Of a stretch of 64,000 bases of DNA, positions 1-8,849 are shown in pieces. This stretch comes from an uncultured Alistipes sp. (GTDB lineage: Bacteria; Bacteroidota; Bacteroidia; Bacteroidales; Rikenellaceae), in contig URBK01000010.1 of the NCBI GenBank assembly GCA_900546065.1, positions 1 to 64,000 on the forward strand, in the 5' to 3' direction. Each line of letters opens with the position of its first letter. The first letter of the stretch is position 1. The notes under the pieces are model-generated. The model was not told where the DNA came from and searched no databases. It worked only from the letters and a program-made list of their open reading frames with translations. The position numbers were made by a program, and so were the translations under genes.

Positions 1-1
1 G

Positions 2-241
2 TGCGACTCGCCCTGCGTCGGGCCGGAGAACTGGGAGGAAACGCTTGGCGGGTTGACGGAGCTGTTCTACCACTTCAAAGGCGCGTGCGGCGAACGTCTC
101 GGCGACGACGAGCTGCTCGCCGCGCTGGTGCGGCTATACAACGGCTGGGCGGGCGGCTGCGCGGACCGCATCGCCGATCTCGATGGCCGCGCGATGCTGC
201 GCTTTGCGCGCACGGGAAGGGTGGGGGGCGATGACGAATGA
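2..241 (+). CDS. C-terminal fragment of an unrecognised protein (possibly DUF6323-like), cut by the window edge
   Basis: An open frame runs in from the left edge and stops at TGA 239-241. The visible end reads CDSPCVGPENWEETLGGLTE and continues with a helical, acidic stretch containing LTELFYHFK and DDELL. This layout reminds me of the C-terminus of the DUF6323 proteins of Clostridia, but that rests on memory of the family alone. The next frame starts at 231 and overlaps this one by 11 bases, a normal operon arrangement. Neither frame fits the minus-strand cell-wall cluster that starts about 45 bases further on. The fragment is therefore probably foreign to this chromosome or belongs to a chimeric contig end. 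Confidence 0.4.
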   Translation, partial: CDSPCVGPENWEETLGGLTELFYHFKGACGERLGDDELLAALVRLYNGWAGGCADRIADLDGRAMLRFARTGRVGGDDE

Positions 242-1610
242 GCTGACGCACCCCCTGACGGGCGCCGAAGAGAGGCTGTGGCAGGAAAAGCTCGCCGCGC
301 TGCTCGTAGTTCTTGAACAGGTCGAAGCTGGCACATGCCGGTGACAACAGCACCACATCCCCGGCCGCAGCCCGCACCGCAGCCGCACGCATAGCCTCGT
401 CGAGCGACGAGGTCGATACCACCTCGGGCACTACGCCCGTGAACGACTCCACCAGCTTGGCATTGTCCACGCCCATGCAGACGAGGCACTTGACCTTCGC
501 CCGCGCGAACTCCTTCAGCGGGCCGTAGTCGTTGCCCTTGTCGGTTCCGCCGGCGATCCACACAACGGGGCGCGTCATGCTCTCCAGCGCATACCACACC
601 GAGTCGACATTCGTAGCCTTCGAGTCGTTGATCCACAACACGCCGTCACGCTCGCCCGCAGGCTCCAGACGGTGCTCCACGGGGTCGAACCCGTATATCG
701 ATCGCGCCACCGACTCGGGCTCCACACCCGCCGCCAGCGTGGCCAGAGCCGCCGCCATGGCATTATAAGCGTTGTGCAGGCCGCGGATCTTCATCTTCGC
801 CGTGTCGATGGTGACGCTCTTCCTGCCCACGCGCGCCGTAAACTCGCCCCCGCCGTCCAGCCATGCGTCGCCCGCACCGCTCGCAACGGCCGTATGCGCC
901 GCAAATGGAAGCTGACGCATGCGAAGGTCATACTTGCCCAGCTCGCCCGCAATGACGGGATCGTCGGCCGAGTAGACGAAACTGCAACGCGTGTTCTGGT
1001 TGCGGATGATGCGCATCTTCGAGTCGACGTAGTTCTGGAAACAGTAGCCGTAACGGTCCAGATGGTCGGGCGTGATGTTAATCAGGACCGCCACGTCGGC
1101 CTTGAAATCATACATGCCGTCGAGCTGGAACGAGCTTATCTCCAGAACATACCAGTCATAATCGCCCGTAGCGACCGAATAGGCGAAACTCTCCCCGATG
1201 TTGCCGCCGAGAGCCACACGCACGCCCGCATCGCGCATAATGCGGTAGATGAGCGACGTGGTGGTGGTCTTGCCGTTCGAGCCGGTGATGCAGAAGGTGC
1301 GGGCCTTGCCCTTGTATCGTCCCGCAAACTCGATCTCCGAGATTATGTGTATGCCCTTCTCGCGCAGCGCCTGCACCACGGGCGCCTTCTCGGGTATGCC
1401 CGGCGACTTGACAACCTCGTCGGCGGCGAGTATGCGCTCCATCGTGTGGCCGCCCTGCTCGTACTCCACACCCCACTCCTCCAGCACGTGGCGGTAACGC
1501 TCGGCTATCGTCCCCGCATCCGAGAGAAACACATCAAAGCCCTTTTTCTTGGCCAGCACGGCAGAACCGTATCCGCTGATTCCGCCGCCCAATACAACTA
1601 CTCGTTTCAT
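75..1610 (-). CDS. murD: UDP-N-acetylmuramoyl-L-alanine--D-glutamate ligase, 3' end replaced
   Basis: MurD adds D-glutamate to UDP-MurNAc-L-alanine in the cytoplasm during peptidoglycan precursor synthesis. The N-terminal Rossmann motif VVLGGGISG, the ATP loop GSNGKTTTT (about residues 110-118), NITPDHLDRY and the C-terminal SPACASFDLFKNYEQRG are all present. Homology stops at about residue 442 (base 285), a few residues short of a normal MurD end. The frame then runs on for about 69 arginine- and proline-rich residues that are the complement of unrelated plus-strand genes. The real stop codon is therefore missing from this sequence. The start at 1610 fits the family. The gene is the last member of the dcw cluster visible here; murG, murC and ftsW would be expected beyond it. 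Confidence 0.9.
   Translation of the reverse strand: MKRVVVLGGGISGYGSAVLAKKKGFDVFLSDAGTIAERYRHVLEEWGVEYEQGGHTMERILAADEVVKSPGIPEKAPVVQALREKGIHIISEIEFAGRYKGKARTFCITGSNGKTTTTSLIYRIMRDAGVRVALGGNIGESFAYSVATGDYDWYVLEISSFQLDGMYDFKADVAVLINITPDHLDRYGYCFQNYVDSKMRIIRNQNTRCSFVYSADDPVIAGELGKYDLRMRQLPFAAHTAVASGAGDAWLDGGGEFTARVGRKSVTIDTAKMKIRGLHNAYNAMAAALATLAAGVEPESVARSIYGFDPVEHRLEPAGERDGVLWINDSKATNVDSVWYALESMTRPVVWIAGGTDKGNDYGPLKEFARAKVKCLVCMGVDNAKLVESFTGVVPEVVSTSSLDEAMRAAAVRAAAGDVVLLSPACASFDLFKNYEQRGELFLPQPLFGARQGVRQLIRHRPPPFPCAQSAASRGHRDRRCGPRSRPPSRCIAAPARRAARRRRDVRRTRL
231..344 (+). pseudogene. 5' fragment of a second plus-strand gene, interrupted by murD sequence
   Basis: ATG at 231 overlaps the preceding stop and opens a frame reading MTNELTHPLTGAEERLWQEK. 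From about 285 the bases are the complement of the conserved end of murD, so only the first 18 or so codons can belong to this gene. The remaining codons to TGA 342-344 are antisense murD. I do not recognise the product. By operon logic it would be the partner of the frame ending at 241. It is listed because the overlapping start is good evidence that plus-strand coding sequence existed here before the junction. Confidence 0.3.
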
Positions 1611-1677
1611 CGTATATACTTTTTACTCTGTTTTCTTGTTTATTCCAGTTACTCGCTCGCGGCATTGCCGCAGGCGA

Positions 1678-2844
1678 TTATATCAATCTGAACTTCAATA
1701 TCACCGGATTATCGTCATTCTGCCCTCTCAACGCTTCCAACACATCTTCCCCCAAAGGTGAAAGTTCGGCAGAGGCATCCCTCAACGCATCGGCCGGTCC
1801 CGGCACCACGGCATAGTAGAAACCGTCGCCGCACCCGGCGGGACGCACCCGGCAGACCAGCCCGCCGATACCGATGCGCCGCGCCACAAACGACTCCCCG
1901 CCACGACGGCAGTAGGCCATCATCGGCGGCCGTTTCTGCAATCCGACGGCATTGGAGAACCAAAAGGCCGCATCCCCGCCCTCGAAATAGCCCATACACG
2001 GGATATGGCAGTAACGCAATATTATCGCGTCGGACTCATAAGAGAGTATATAAGGCTCCCAGTCAAAGAATCCGAGTGTCTCATAAGCCTCGTCGGGAGC
2101 AGCATAGCGGCCCATGTCGAACATCGCGACCGGACGGCACTCATCCGACGTAACGCGGTAAAACATAAACGGATTGTATTCGCAGGCGACATATACGCAC
2201 CCATCATTGCCTCGCGACAAACAGTCGGAGGAGAGGTCCTTGCCTTTCCACTCGCCTGCGGCTAAAGCCGCCGACATATCTCCCGTATCAATATCCATAC
2301 GCTCCACCGAGTAACTCGGCTTTCTCCCACCGTCGCCGCTGAAACGGGTTACGCCCACCAAGAGGTTCCCGTCATCGAGGAATTCCACAGCGCCGACCAT
2401 GGCCTCGAGCCGCAAAGTCCTTATATGACGCATCTCCGACAGATCATAAACCAGTACCTGACACATTTGGGCATCGCTTATGACAAGCATATCGGAATCG
2501 GGATCGTAAGCGAAATCCGATATAGCGGCATATTCCCCCGGGCCTCGACCTGCGCGGTTGACACGAACCGCGTCACCGCTGCGTCCGTCAACACATAGCA
2601 GCACGTTGTCGAAGTTCATAAGAATCAGGTCTCCGTAACCCTTGCATCTACGCACCTCCCCTACGGGATACTCCGACTTTACGGGAATTACGCCGATGGA
2701 AAGCGCCACATCGGCAAGGTCGTAATCCGACGCGGCATCCACATCGACGGCACACGCTCCCTCAACTCGATTGGTATCACCGCACGAGACAGCCGTCAGG
2801 CAGCACAGTACACACAATATGAAAGCCCTGATTCCGGTATACAT
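1678..2844 (-). CDS. Six-bladed beta-propeller lipoprotein inside the dcw cluster
   Basis: This is a predicted lipoprotein of 388 residues. A signal peptide ends in LTAVSC with Cys21 as the lipidation site. The rest is rich in short beta strands with repeated hydrophobic-Asp-Gly patterns such as LCVDGRSGDAVRV and DPDSDMLVISDAQ, and a conserved GRGPGEY segment. This matches the 6-bladed beta-propeller proteins that are expanded in Bacteroidales. Their substrates are mostly unknown, so no enzymatic function is claimed. It starts 19 bases after mraY and ends 67 bases before murD on the same strand, so it is probably co-transcribed with them. Its base composition looks less GC-rich than the flanking mur genes, which suggests later insertion. 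A paralogue lies at 27802-29004. Confidence 0.75.
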   Translation of the reverse strand: MYTGIRAFILCVLCCLTAVSCGDTNRVEGACAVDVDAASDYDLADVALSIGVIPVKSEYPVGEVRRCKGYGDLILMNFDNVLLCVDGRSGDAVRVNRAGRGPGEYAAISDFAYDPDSDMLVISDAQMCQVLVYDLSEMRHIRTLRLEAMVGAVEFLDDGNLLVGVTRFSGDGGRKPSYSVERMDIDTGDMSAALAAGEWKGKDLSSDCLSRGNDGCVYVACEYNPFMFYRVTSDECRPVAMFDMGRYAAPDEAYETLGFFDWEPYILSYESDAIILRYCHIPCMGYFEGGDAAFWFSNAVGLQKRPPMMAYCRRGGESFVARRIGIGGLVCRVRPAGCGDGFYYAVVPGPADALRDASAELSPLGEDVLEALRGQNDDNPVILKFRLI

Positions 2845-2863
2845 AAGGTTCCGTGATATCTGG

Positions 2864-4108
2864 TTATCGTATCTTAAGCGTCACAAGGGTCATGGCGCAG
2901 AGCAGGATCGAGACAATAAAGAAACGCATCACGATCTTGGTCTCGAACAGGCCCTTCTTCTGGTAGTGGTGGTGCAGCGGCGACATGAGCAGCAGACGCC
3001 GCCCCTCGCCGTAGCGCCGACGCGTATATTTGAACCACCCGACCTGCACCATCACCGACACCGACTCCACGAGGAAGATGCCGCACAGCAGCGGCAGCAG
3101 AAGCTCCTTGCGTATGCAGAGGGCGAAGACCGCGATGATGCCGCCGATCGAGAGCGAGCCCGTGTCGCCCATGAATATCTGCGCCGGGAAGGAGTTGTAC
3201 CACAGGAATCCCAGCAGCGCGCCCCCCATGGCCGCGGCGAAGACCACAAGCTCCGAGGCGTCGGGTATGTACATGATGTTGAGATAGTCGGCGTAGATGA
3301 TGTGCCCCGAGAGGTATGCCAACGCCCCCAGCACGATCACTATCGGCACCGACACCAGCGTCAGCTGCCCGTCGAGCCCGTCCGTGAGGTTGGCCCCGTT
3401 CGACACCGCCGTCACGATGAAGATCGCAACCACGATGTAGAGTATCCACGTCATAAGCTCGTCGCCCCCGACGACCCAGCCGTAGTCGAACTCATTATCC
3501 TTGACGAAGGGTATCGTGGTATTGGCCACCTTCTGCGGCTCGGAGTCTATGACCGAGCGCTGCACCTGCGTCACCACGGTCTGGCCCGCCTCGTCGGTAT
3601 ATGTCACCTCGACCGGGCCGTCGATCTTCTCGCGCACCACGACATCCTGCGAGAAACACATCACCGACCCGACGATGATGCCCAGACCTACCTGACCCAC
3701 AATCTTGAAACGCCCCTTGAGGCCCTCCTTCTTGTGGCGGAAGGTCTTGATGTAGTCATCCAGAAAACCTATGCACCCGAGCCACACCGTCGAGACGAGC
3801 ATCAGCTGCACGTATATGTTGTCCAGCCGCCCCACCAGAAGCGTCGGCACCAGAACCGCCAACAGTATCAGCACGCCGCCCATCGTGGGGGTGCCGCGCT
3901 TGGAGAGCTGCCCCTCCAGCCCCAGATCGCGGATCTCCTCGCCTATCTGGTGGCGGCGCAGCATCCGTATGATCGAACGCCCGAATATGATGGTTATCAA
4001 CAGCGCCAGAATCACCGCCAGCGCCGAACGGAAAGATATGTACTGGAACATTCCCGAACCCGGGATGTCGTACGCCTCATCGAGATATCGGAATAGTGAA
4101 TATAACAT
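2864..4108 (-). CDS. mraY: Phospho-N-acetylmuramoyl-pentapeptide transferase
   Basis: MraY is the inner-membrane enzyme that moves phospho-MurNAc-pentapeptide onto undecaprenyl phosphate to make lipid I. The 414-residue protein shows the family landmarks in order: KRGTPTMGGVL, FLDDYIK (catalytic Asp pair), NGANLTDGLDGQ, FMGDTGSLSIGG and SPLHHHYQ near the C-terminus. About ten hydrophobic helices are visible. It is longer than the usual 360 residues because of an insertion at about residues 180-225, which is typical of Bacteroidota MraY. It lies between murE and the beta-propeller lipoprotein on the minus strand. Confidence 0.96.
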   Translation of the reverse strand: MLYSLFRYLDEAYDIPGSGMFQYISFRSALAVILALLITIIFGRSIIRMLRRHQIGEEIRDLGLEGQLSKRGTPTMGGVLILLAVLVPTLLVGRLDNIYVQLMLVSTVWLGCIGFLDDYIKTFRHKKEGLKGRFKIVGQVGLGIIVGSVMCFSQDVVVREKIDGPVEVTYTDEAGQTVVTQVQRSVIDSEPQKVANTTIPFVKDNEFDYGWVVGGDELMTWILYIVVAIFIVTAVSNGANLTDGLDGQLTLVSVPIVIVLGALAYLSGHIIYADYLNIMYIPDASELVVFAAAMGGALLGFLWYNSFPAQIFMGDTGSLSIGGIIAVFALCIRKELLLPLLCGIFLVESVSVMVQVGWFKYTRRRYGEGRRLLLMSPLHHHYQKKGLFETKIVMRFFIVSILLCAMTLVTLKIR

Positions 4109-4171
4109 CCTTGATCAGCTCTTCTTCTGTTTTCTATTATTTTTCAATAAACACCATTATGCAATTTCAAC

Positions 4172-4237
4172 CGTCGACCAACCGACGACCAATCAACGTA
4201 CTATCGACGCCCTATCGACGTTCAATCAACGTTCCGC
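4172..4237. repeat. Tandem repeat, 11-bp unit, six copies
   Basis: Six consecutive 11-base units start at 4172, 4183, 4194, 4205, 4216 and 4227. The consensus is roughly CGACGNNCWAT, for example CGACGACCAAT, CGACGCCCTAT and CGACGTTCAAT. The array fills the gap between murE and mraY and ends three bases before the murE stop codon complement. The period is close to one helical turn. Confidence 0.75.
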
Positions 4238-4239
4238 AA

Positions 4240-5703
4240 TCACTTCACCGCCTCGACAAGACGCAGCGCCTCGGCCGCCTGCTCGCGGTCATCGAAATGG
4301 TGGCGCTCGCGGCCCACGATCTGGTAGGTCTCGTGGCCCTTGCCCGCAATCAGTATGATGTCACCCTCGTGCGAGAGCATCACCGCCGTGCGTATGGCTT
4401 GCGCGCGGTCCGTAATGCGCAGACAGCGCGACCCGGCCTCCACGCCCTCCATGATCTGGTCGAGGATGGCCTCGGGGTCCTCCGTGCGTGGGTTGTCCGA
4501 CGTGAAGACCGCCACCGACGCCTCCCGCGAGGCTATGGCCCCCATCTCGGGACGCTTCGTGCGGTCGCGGTCGCCGCCGCAGCCGCACACCACGATGAGC
4601 TGCTGCTCGGGACGGCGTATCTCGTTGATGGTCTCGATGACGTTCTGCAGGGCGTCGGGCGTATGCGCATAGTCGACTATAACCGTACGTCCCGATGCCG
4701 AGCGTACGGGCTCGAAACGGCCGCTCACCGAGTGCAGGGCACTCAGGCACCGCAGAGCATCGTCCTCGCCCACACCCAGCAGCCGCGCCGCACCATAGAC
4801 GGCCAGCAGGTTGGCCGCGTTGAAGCGGCCGATGAAGTCTACCCACACCTCGCGGCCGCCGATCGAGAGCAGCATGCCGTCGAAGTGCATCTCCAGCACC
4901 TTGCAGCGGAAGTCGGCCATCGACCGCAGGGAGTAGGTCGACACACGCGCACGCGTATTCTGCACCATCACCGCGCCGTTGCGGTCGTCGGCATTAACCA
5001 GAGCGAAGGCCTCGCGCGGCAGCGTGTCGAAGAGCCGTTTCTTCGCCTTGACATACTCGGCGAAGGTCTTGTGGTAGTCGAGGTGGTCGTGCGTGAGGTT
5101 GGTGAATATGGCCCCAGCGAAGCGCAGCCCCCGCACACGCTCCTGCACGATCGAGTGCGACGACACCTCCATGAAGCAATACTCACACCCGTCGTCGACC
5201 ATCTCGCGCATCATGGCGTTCAGACGCACGGCGTCGGGCGTAGTGTGCGTGGCCGCAACCTCCCGCTCGCCGACGCGGTAGACCACTGTCGAGATAAGGC
5301 CCGCCTTGTGTCCCAGCATGCGGAACATGTCGCACAGCAGCGTGGCGACGGTCGTCTTGCCGTTCGTGCCCGTAACACCCACCAGACGGAGTTCATGCGA
5401 GGGGTTGTCGTAGAATGCCGCCGCCATGTCGGCCAAAGCGCCGTGGCTGTCATCCACGACGGCGTAGCTCACGCCCTCGGCCGTATGTTCGGGCAGGCGC
5501 TCGCACACTACGGCCGCAGCACCCGCCTTGACGGCCGCGTCGATAAAGTCGTGGCCGTCGCTGCTCTCGCCGCGCACGGCAAAGAAACAGTCTCCACGGC
5601 CCACACTCCGCGAGTCGTAACTCAAGGCCCCGATCTCGGGATCGGCCGACGTTATGATCGTCCGCACCGCCGTGGCCGCCAAAAGTTCGCTAAAACGTTT
5701 CAT
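4240..5703 (-). CDS. murE: UDP-N-acetylmuramoyl-L-alanyl-D-glutamate--2,6-diaminopimelate ligase
   Basis: MurE adds the third peptide residue to the cytoplasmic peptidoglycan precursor. The 487-residue protein has the Mur-ligase ATP loop GTNGKTT (residues 112-118), THDHLDYH in the central domain, the DYAHTPDAL motif and GKGHE near the C-terminus. The DNPR motif at residues 403-406 is the signature of meso-diaminopimelate specificity, so this organism should have mDAP-type peptidoglycan. It is part of the minus-strand dcw cluster, between the PBP gene and mraY. Confidence 0.96.
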   Translation of the reverse strand: MKRFSELLAATAVRTIITSADPEIGALSYDSRSVGRGDCFFAVRGESSDGHDFIDAAVKAGAAAVVCERLPEHTAEGVSYAVVDDSHGALADMAAAFYDNPSHELRLVGVTGTNGKTTVATLLCDMFRMLGHKAGLISTVVYRVGEREVAATHTTPDAVRLNAMMREMVDDGCEYCFMEVSSHSIVQERVRGLRFAGAIFTNLTHDHLDYHKTFAEYVKAKKRLFDTLPREAFALVNADDRNGAVMVQNTRARVSTYSLRSMADFRCKVLEMHFDGMLLSIGGREVWVDFIGRFNAANLLAVYGAARLLGVGEDDALRCLSALHSVSGRFEPVRSASGRTVIVDYAHTPDALQNVIETINEIRRPEQQLIVVCGCGGDRDRTKRPEMGAIASREASVAVFTSDNPRTEDPEAILDQIMEGVEAGSRCLRITDRAQAIRTAVMLSHEGDIILIAGKGHETYQIVGRERHHFDDREQAAEALRLVEAVK

Positions 5704-5824
5704 ATATCTTCTCTCCTTTTCGTATTTCCATTACAAATGTCTCTATTACATGCAGTCTCCGATCACTTTACAAACAGACTCGCACCATGTCATCTGCAGT
5801 TAGACCTCCACCGCCCGACGACCG

Positions 5825-8098
5825 CTAACGCAGCGTTATCGTCACCGTCTGTCCGGCCCGTATGCGGTCGCCCGCACGGATGCTCTGCGTACGCACGCGC
5901 CCCTTCCCCGAGCTGCGCACCCTGAGGCCGCGGCTCTCCAGAACGTAGATCGCATCCTGCAGGCCCATACCCACGACGTTGGGCATGGTCTTCGGGTCGG
6001 CATCGATCGTACGTATGTCGACGTTGCAGAGCGAATCCATACGCGTCACGCCCCAGCCGTTGCGGTCGGTGAACGACACCCGCGGCGAGAACTTGTCGGC
6101 CACACGCCGTACATAGGCTATGTTGCCGCCCTTGACCCGCGAGGGATAGTGCTCCTCGTCCGACGGCGTCACCGTCTGGTGCCACTCCTCGTCGCGGTAG
6201 AATATGTAGTTAACGATGTCGCGCTGCACGGGGCCCGCAAGACCCGCACCGTAGACCGTCGTGCCGCGGCCGCGCCGCGTGAAGATGGACGTCATGACCG
6301 TATATTTGGGGTTGTCGGCCGGGAAGTACGTCACCATCGATCCCAGATAGTAGCCGTCGGAGTACTTGATGCCGCTCTGCGCAAACTTGGCCGTACCCGT
6401 CTTGGCACCCACACGCAGCAGGACCGTATCGCGGAAATAGGCGTGGGCCGTACCCGAACGCGCCGTCTCCTCGAGGCACTCGCGCACGATCTTCAGCGTC
6501 GCATTGCTGCATATACGCTCCACAAGCACCTGCGTCGGGTACTCCTCCACCACGCGCGTGCCGCGCCGAACCTCCCGTATGAGGCGCGGAGCAACCATAC
6601 AACCCTCGTTCGCCACAGCGTTGTAGAGGGTCAGTATGTGTATCGGCGGCAGCTCTATCGCATAGCCGTAACCCATGTTGGGCAGCGTATGTCCCGACCA
6701 CTGGTCGGTCTTGTATTTGGGTATCAGCGGCGCCGCCTCCCCCATATCGTCGAGCCCCACCGTGCGGTCGAGCCACAGATGGCGCAGGAACTTCACATAA
6801 CGTCCCGGGTCATCCTTGTAGTGGTCGTAGACCGCCTCCGCAAAATATACGTTCGACGACTGCGCCACCGCCTCCTTGAGGTCGATCTCGCCGCCTATGT
6901 CGTGCGAGTCCTGTATGATGGGGCCGTACTTGCCGCCTACGCGTACAGCCCGTCCGTGGTGCGTGTCGTAGGTCTTGTCCACCGGCATGTTGCAATCCTC
7001 CACCAACGCCAGCAATGCCGCCAGCTTGAAGGTCGAGCCGGGCTCCATGCGGCGGCTCAGGGCGTAGTTCTCCTTCTCGATATAGACGCCGCTGCGCTCC
7101 GACGTCTCCCCCAGATTGGCCATGGCCAGAATGTCGCCCGTGGCTGTCTCCATAACCATCGACGTACCCCAGATGGCGTGCTGCGCCGTAAGCTGACGCC
7201 GCAAAGCCTGATCGGCTATGTGCTGGATGTCGGCATCGAGCGTGGTCACGATATCCATGCCGTCCTCGGCGTCGATATTCTCGCTGCTGTGCACGACGCT
7301 CGAGAAGCCCGGCGCTATGCGCTGGCGGACCATACGTCCGTTGCGCCCCTCCAGCTTCTCGCGGTAGATCGCCTCGATACCGTAATTTCCCTTGTCGCCC
7401 ACAAGTCCCAACGTACGCCGCGCCAGCTCCCCGTATGGATAGACCCGCTGGTCGAGCGTCACCAGATTGTATGTCATACCCATGTTCCAGTTCAGGATGG
7501 GGTACTTGCGCAGCGTCTGCCACTCGTTGTAGTCGACCGCGCGCGGCAGGATCGCCACGGGGCGGTGGTCGCGCAGCGTGTCGTAGAGTTTCACCGTCTT
7601 GAACTCGTCATGCCGCAGCATGTCCCATATACGGGCGAAGAAACCCTCCGAGCGCAGCACCGTCGTATCCTTGCGGTAGACCACGCGGTAGTGCTTGTCG
7701 TGCTCCTCGATCATGCGGCGGCGATACTCCGCGGCCGAGCGGTCCCCGAAGAACCGCGCCAGAAGCTTGGACAGGGAGTCGGCCTGCTCGCGGAACAGAG
7801 CCAGAGAGTCGAATCCGTCGCTGGCCATGTCGAAGTCGACGCGGTAGCGCAGGATCGACGTGGCCAGAGGCTCGCCGTCACGCGCCAGAATCGACCCGCG
7901 GCGCGAATAGACCGAGTCGACGATAAAGATACGGCGTTCGAGCCGCTCGGCATTGTATGCCGTCTCGGAACTGAAGGCCGACACCCATACCAGACGCACA
8001 ACCACAAGCAGCGCCACGAGGATGAAGACTCCGTAGACCCTCTTCACCCTCGAGTACATCTCGTCCTTGACATCGGTATCGCGTTTCAGTTTTGCCAT
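5825..8098 (-). CDS. ftsI: Division transpeptidase (class B PBP) with PASTA domain
   Basis: This is a penicillin-binding protein of 757 residues that cross-links septal peptidoglycan. It has an N-terminal membrane anchor (about residues 22-42), a PBP dimerisation domain, then the transpeptidase domain with STFK at about 355-358, SSN at about 414-416 and KTGTAK at about 566-571. A C-terminal PASTA-like segment begins at MPNVVGMGLQDA. Position between the FtsL-like gene and murE supports the FtsI/PBP3 role. The reading frame is intact and the length is normal for Bacteroidota FtsI. Confidence 0.93.
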   Translation of the reverse strand: MAKLKRDTDVKDEMYSRVKRVYGVFILVALLVVVRLVWVSAFSSETAYNAERLERRIFIVDSVYSRRGSILARDGEPLATSILRYRVDFDMASDGFDSLALFREQADSLSKLLARFFGDRSAAEYRRRMIEEHDKHYRVVYRKDTTVLRSEGFFARIWDMLRHDEFKTVKLYDTLRDHRPVAILPRAVDYNEWQTLRKYPILNWNMGMTYNLVTLDQRVYPYGELARRTLGLVGDKGNYGIEAIYREKLEGRNGRMVRQRIAPGFSSVVHSSENIDAEDGMDIVTTLDADIQHIADQALRRQLTAQHAIWGTSMVMETATGDILAMANLGETSERSGVYIEKENYALSRRMEPGSTFKLAALLALVEDCNMPVDKTYDTHHGRAVRVGGKYGPIIQDSHDIGGEIDLKEAVAQSSNVYFAEAVYDHYKDDPGRYVKFLRHLWLDRTVGLDDMGEAAPLIPKYKTDQWSGHTLPNMGYGYAIELPPIHILTLYNAVANEGCMVAPRLIREVRRGTRVVEEYPTQVLVERICSNATLKIVRECLEETARSGTAHAYFRDTVLLRVGAKTGTAKFAQSGIKYSDGYYLGSMVTYFPADNPKYTVMTSIFTRRGRGTTVYGAGLAGPVQRDIVNYIFYRDEEWHQTVTPSDEEHYPSRVKGGNIAYVRRVADKFSPRVSFTDRNGWGVTRMDSLCNVDIRTIDADPKTMPNVVGMGLQDAIYVLESRGLRVRSSGKGRVRTQSIRAGDRIRAGQTVTITLR

Positions 8099-8184
8099 TT
8101 TTCAGTTCCCGTTTTCCGTCCGTCCGGATCCTTACCGTCCGGCTCTTCTCTCACCTCTATCTTCCGCCTAATATATTTATTCTA

Positions 8185-8192
8185 CCCCCCCC
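8185..8192 (-). repeat. G8 homopolymer tract after the ftsL-like stop
   Basis: Read on the minus strand the tract sits in GAGAGGGGGGGGTAGAAT, 15 bases beyond the stop of the FtsL-like gene. Similar tracts follow the stops of three other minus-strand genes in this window (19428-19436, 46645-46651, 48658-48666). Confidence 0.5.
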
Positions 8193-8207
8193 TCTCGTAT
8201 CGCACCG

Positions 8208-8756
8208 TCACTCCTCGACCACGGCCTTCGGGCGGCGCGGATCCTGAAGGTCGATGCCGCGGCGCTCCAGCTCCGCCGAGATGGCGGCATGGGTCGTACG
8301 CTGGTAGAGCTGCTCCTGAAGGCGTATCGACCGCTCGCGCAGAAGCTGCACCTCGCGCTCCATGCGCGAATATTTCATGTCGGCCGCCAGCGAGGTGAAC
8401 ATCACCACGATGCTCACGAAGCACATCACGGCTATGGCGGCAAAATAGCGGTAGTTCTCCGCCACGCTGCGGTTAACCAGAATGTTGCCCGAGAATATCT
8501 GCCAGAAGAGCCGCGACCGCTTGCGCGCCGTGCGCTGCTCGGCCTCCTCGCGCTCACGCTGCTCCTCGGCCTCCTGCTCGCGGTCGCGCGCGATATCCTC
8601 GTCGGCCTCGCCGCTCTGTACGCGCAGGATCTCACGCCGCACACGGCGGCGGAACTCCTCCGCCTCCTCGCGCTCGCGAAGCTCCTCCTCGCTCAGGGGG
8701 TTGAACTCATCCTCCTGCGAAAGCCCCATCCGCTCACGATCCTCCTCCGTAGCCAT
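8208..8756 (-). CDS. FtsL-like cell division protein
   Basis: This is a bitopic membrane protein of 182 residues. The first 85 residues are extremely rich in Glu and Arg, forming a charged, probably coiled-coil cytoplasmic tail. One hydrophobic helix follows (AAIAVMCFVSIVVMFTSLA), then a short periplasmic coiled coil (LLRERSIRLQEQLYQ). This topology and its place between rsmH and the class B PBP match FtsL, which with FtsB and FtsQ activates septal synthesis. The long acidic-basic N-terminal tail is typical of Bacteroidota members and much longer than in E. coli. Confidence 0.8.
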   Translation of the reverse strand: MATEEDRERMGLSQEDEFNPLSEEELREREEAEEFRRRVRREILRVQSGEADEDIARDREQEAEEQREREEAEQRTARKRSRLFWQIFSGNILVNRSVAENYRYFAAIAVMCFVSIVVMFTSLAADMKYSRMEREVQLLRERSIRLQEQLYQRTTHAAISAELERRGIDLQDPRRPKAVVEE

Positions 8757-8849
8757 AGTCTTCTTCTATATCTCTTTTTCCTTATATAATTCAATTCCCG
8801 TCCGCGGCAATAACCCTCTCCTTACGTTCCCTTGACGCCGCGCAGAGGC

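Noticed and set aside
1..234. Open frame from base 1 (77 codons, Arg-rich)
   Set aside because: Wrong frame relative to the plausible coding frame ending at 241; it is a composition artefact.
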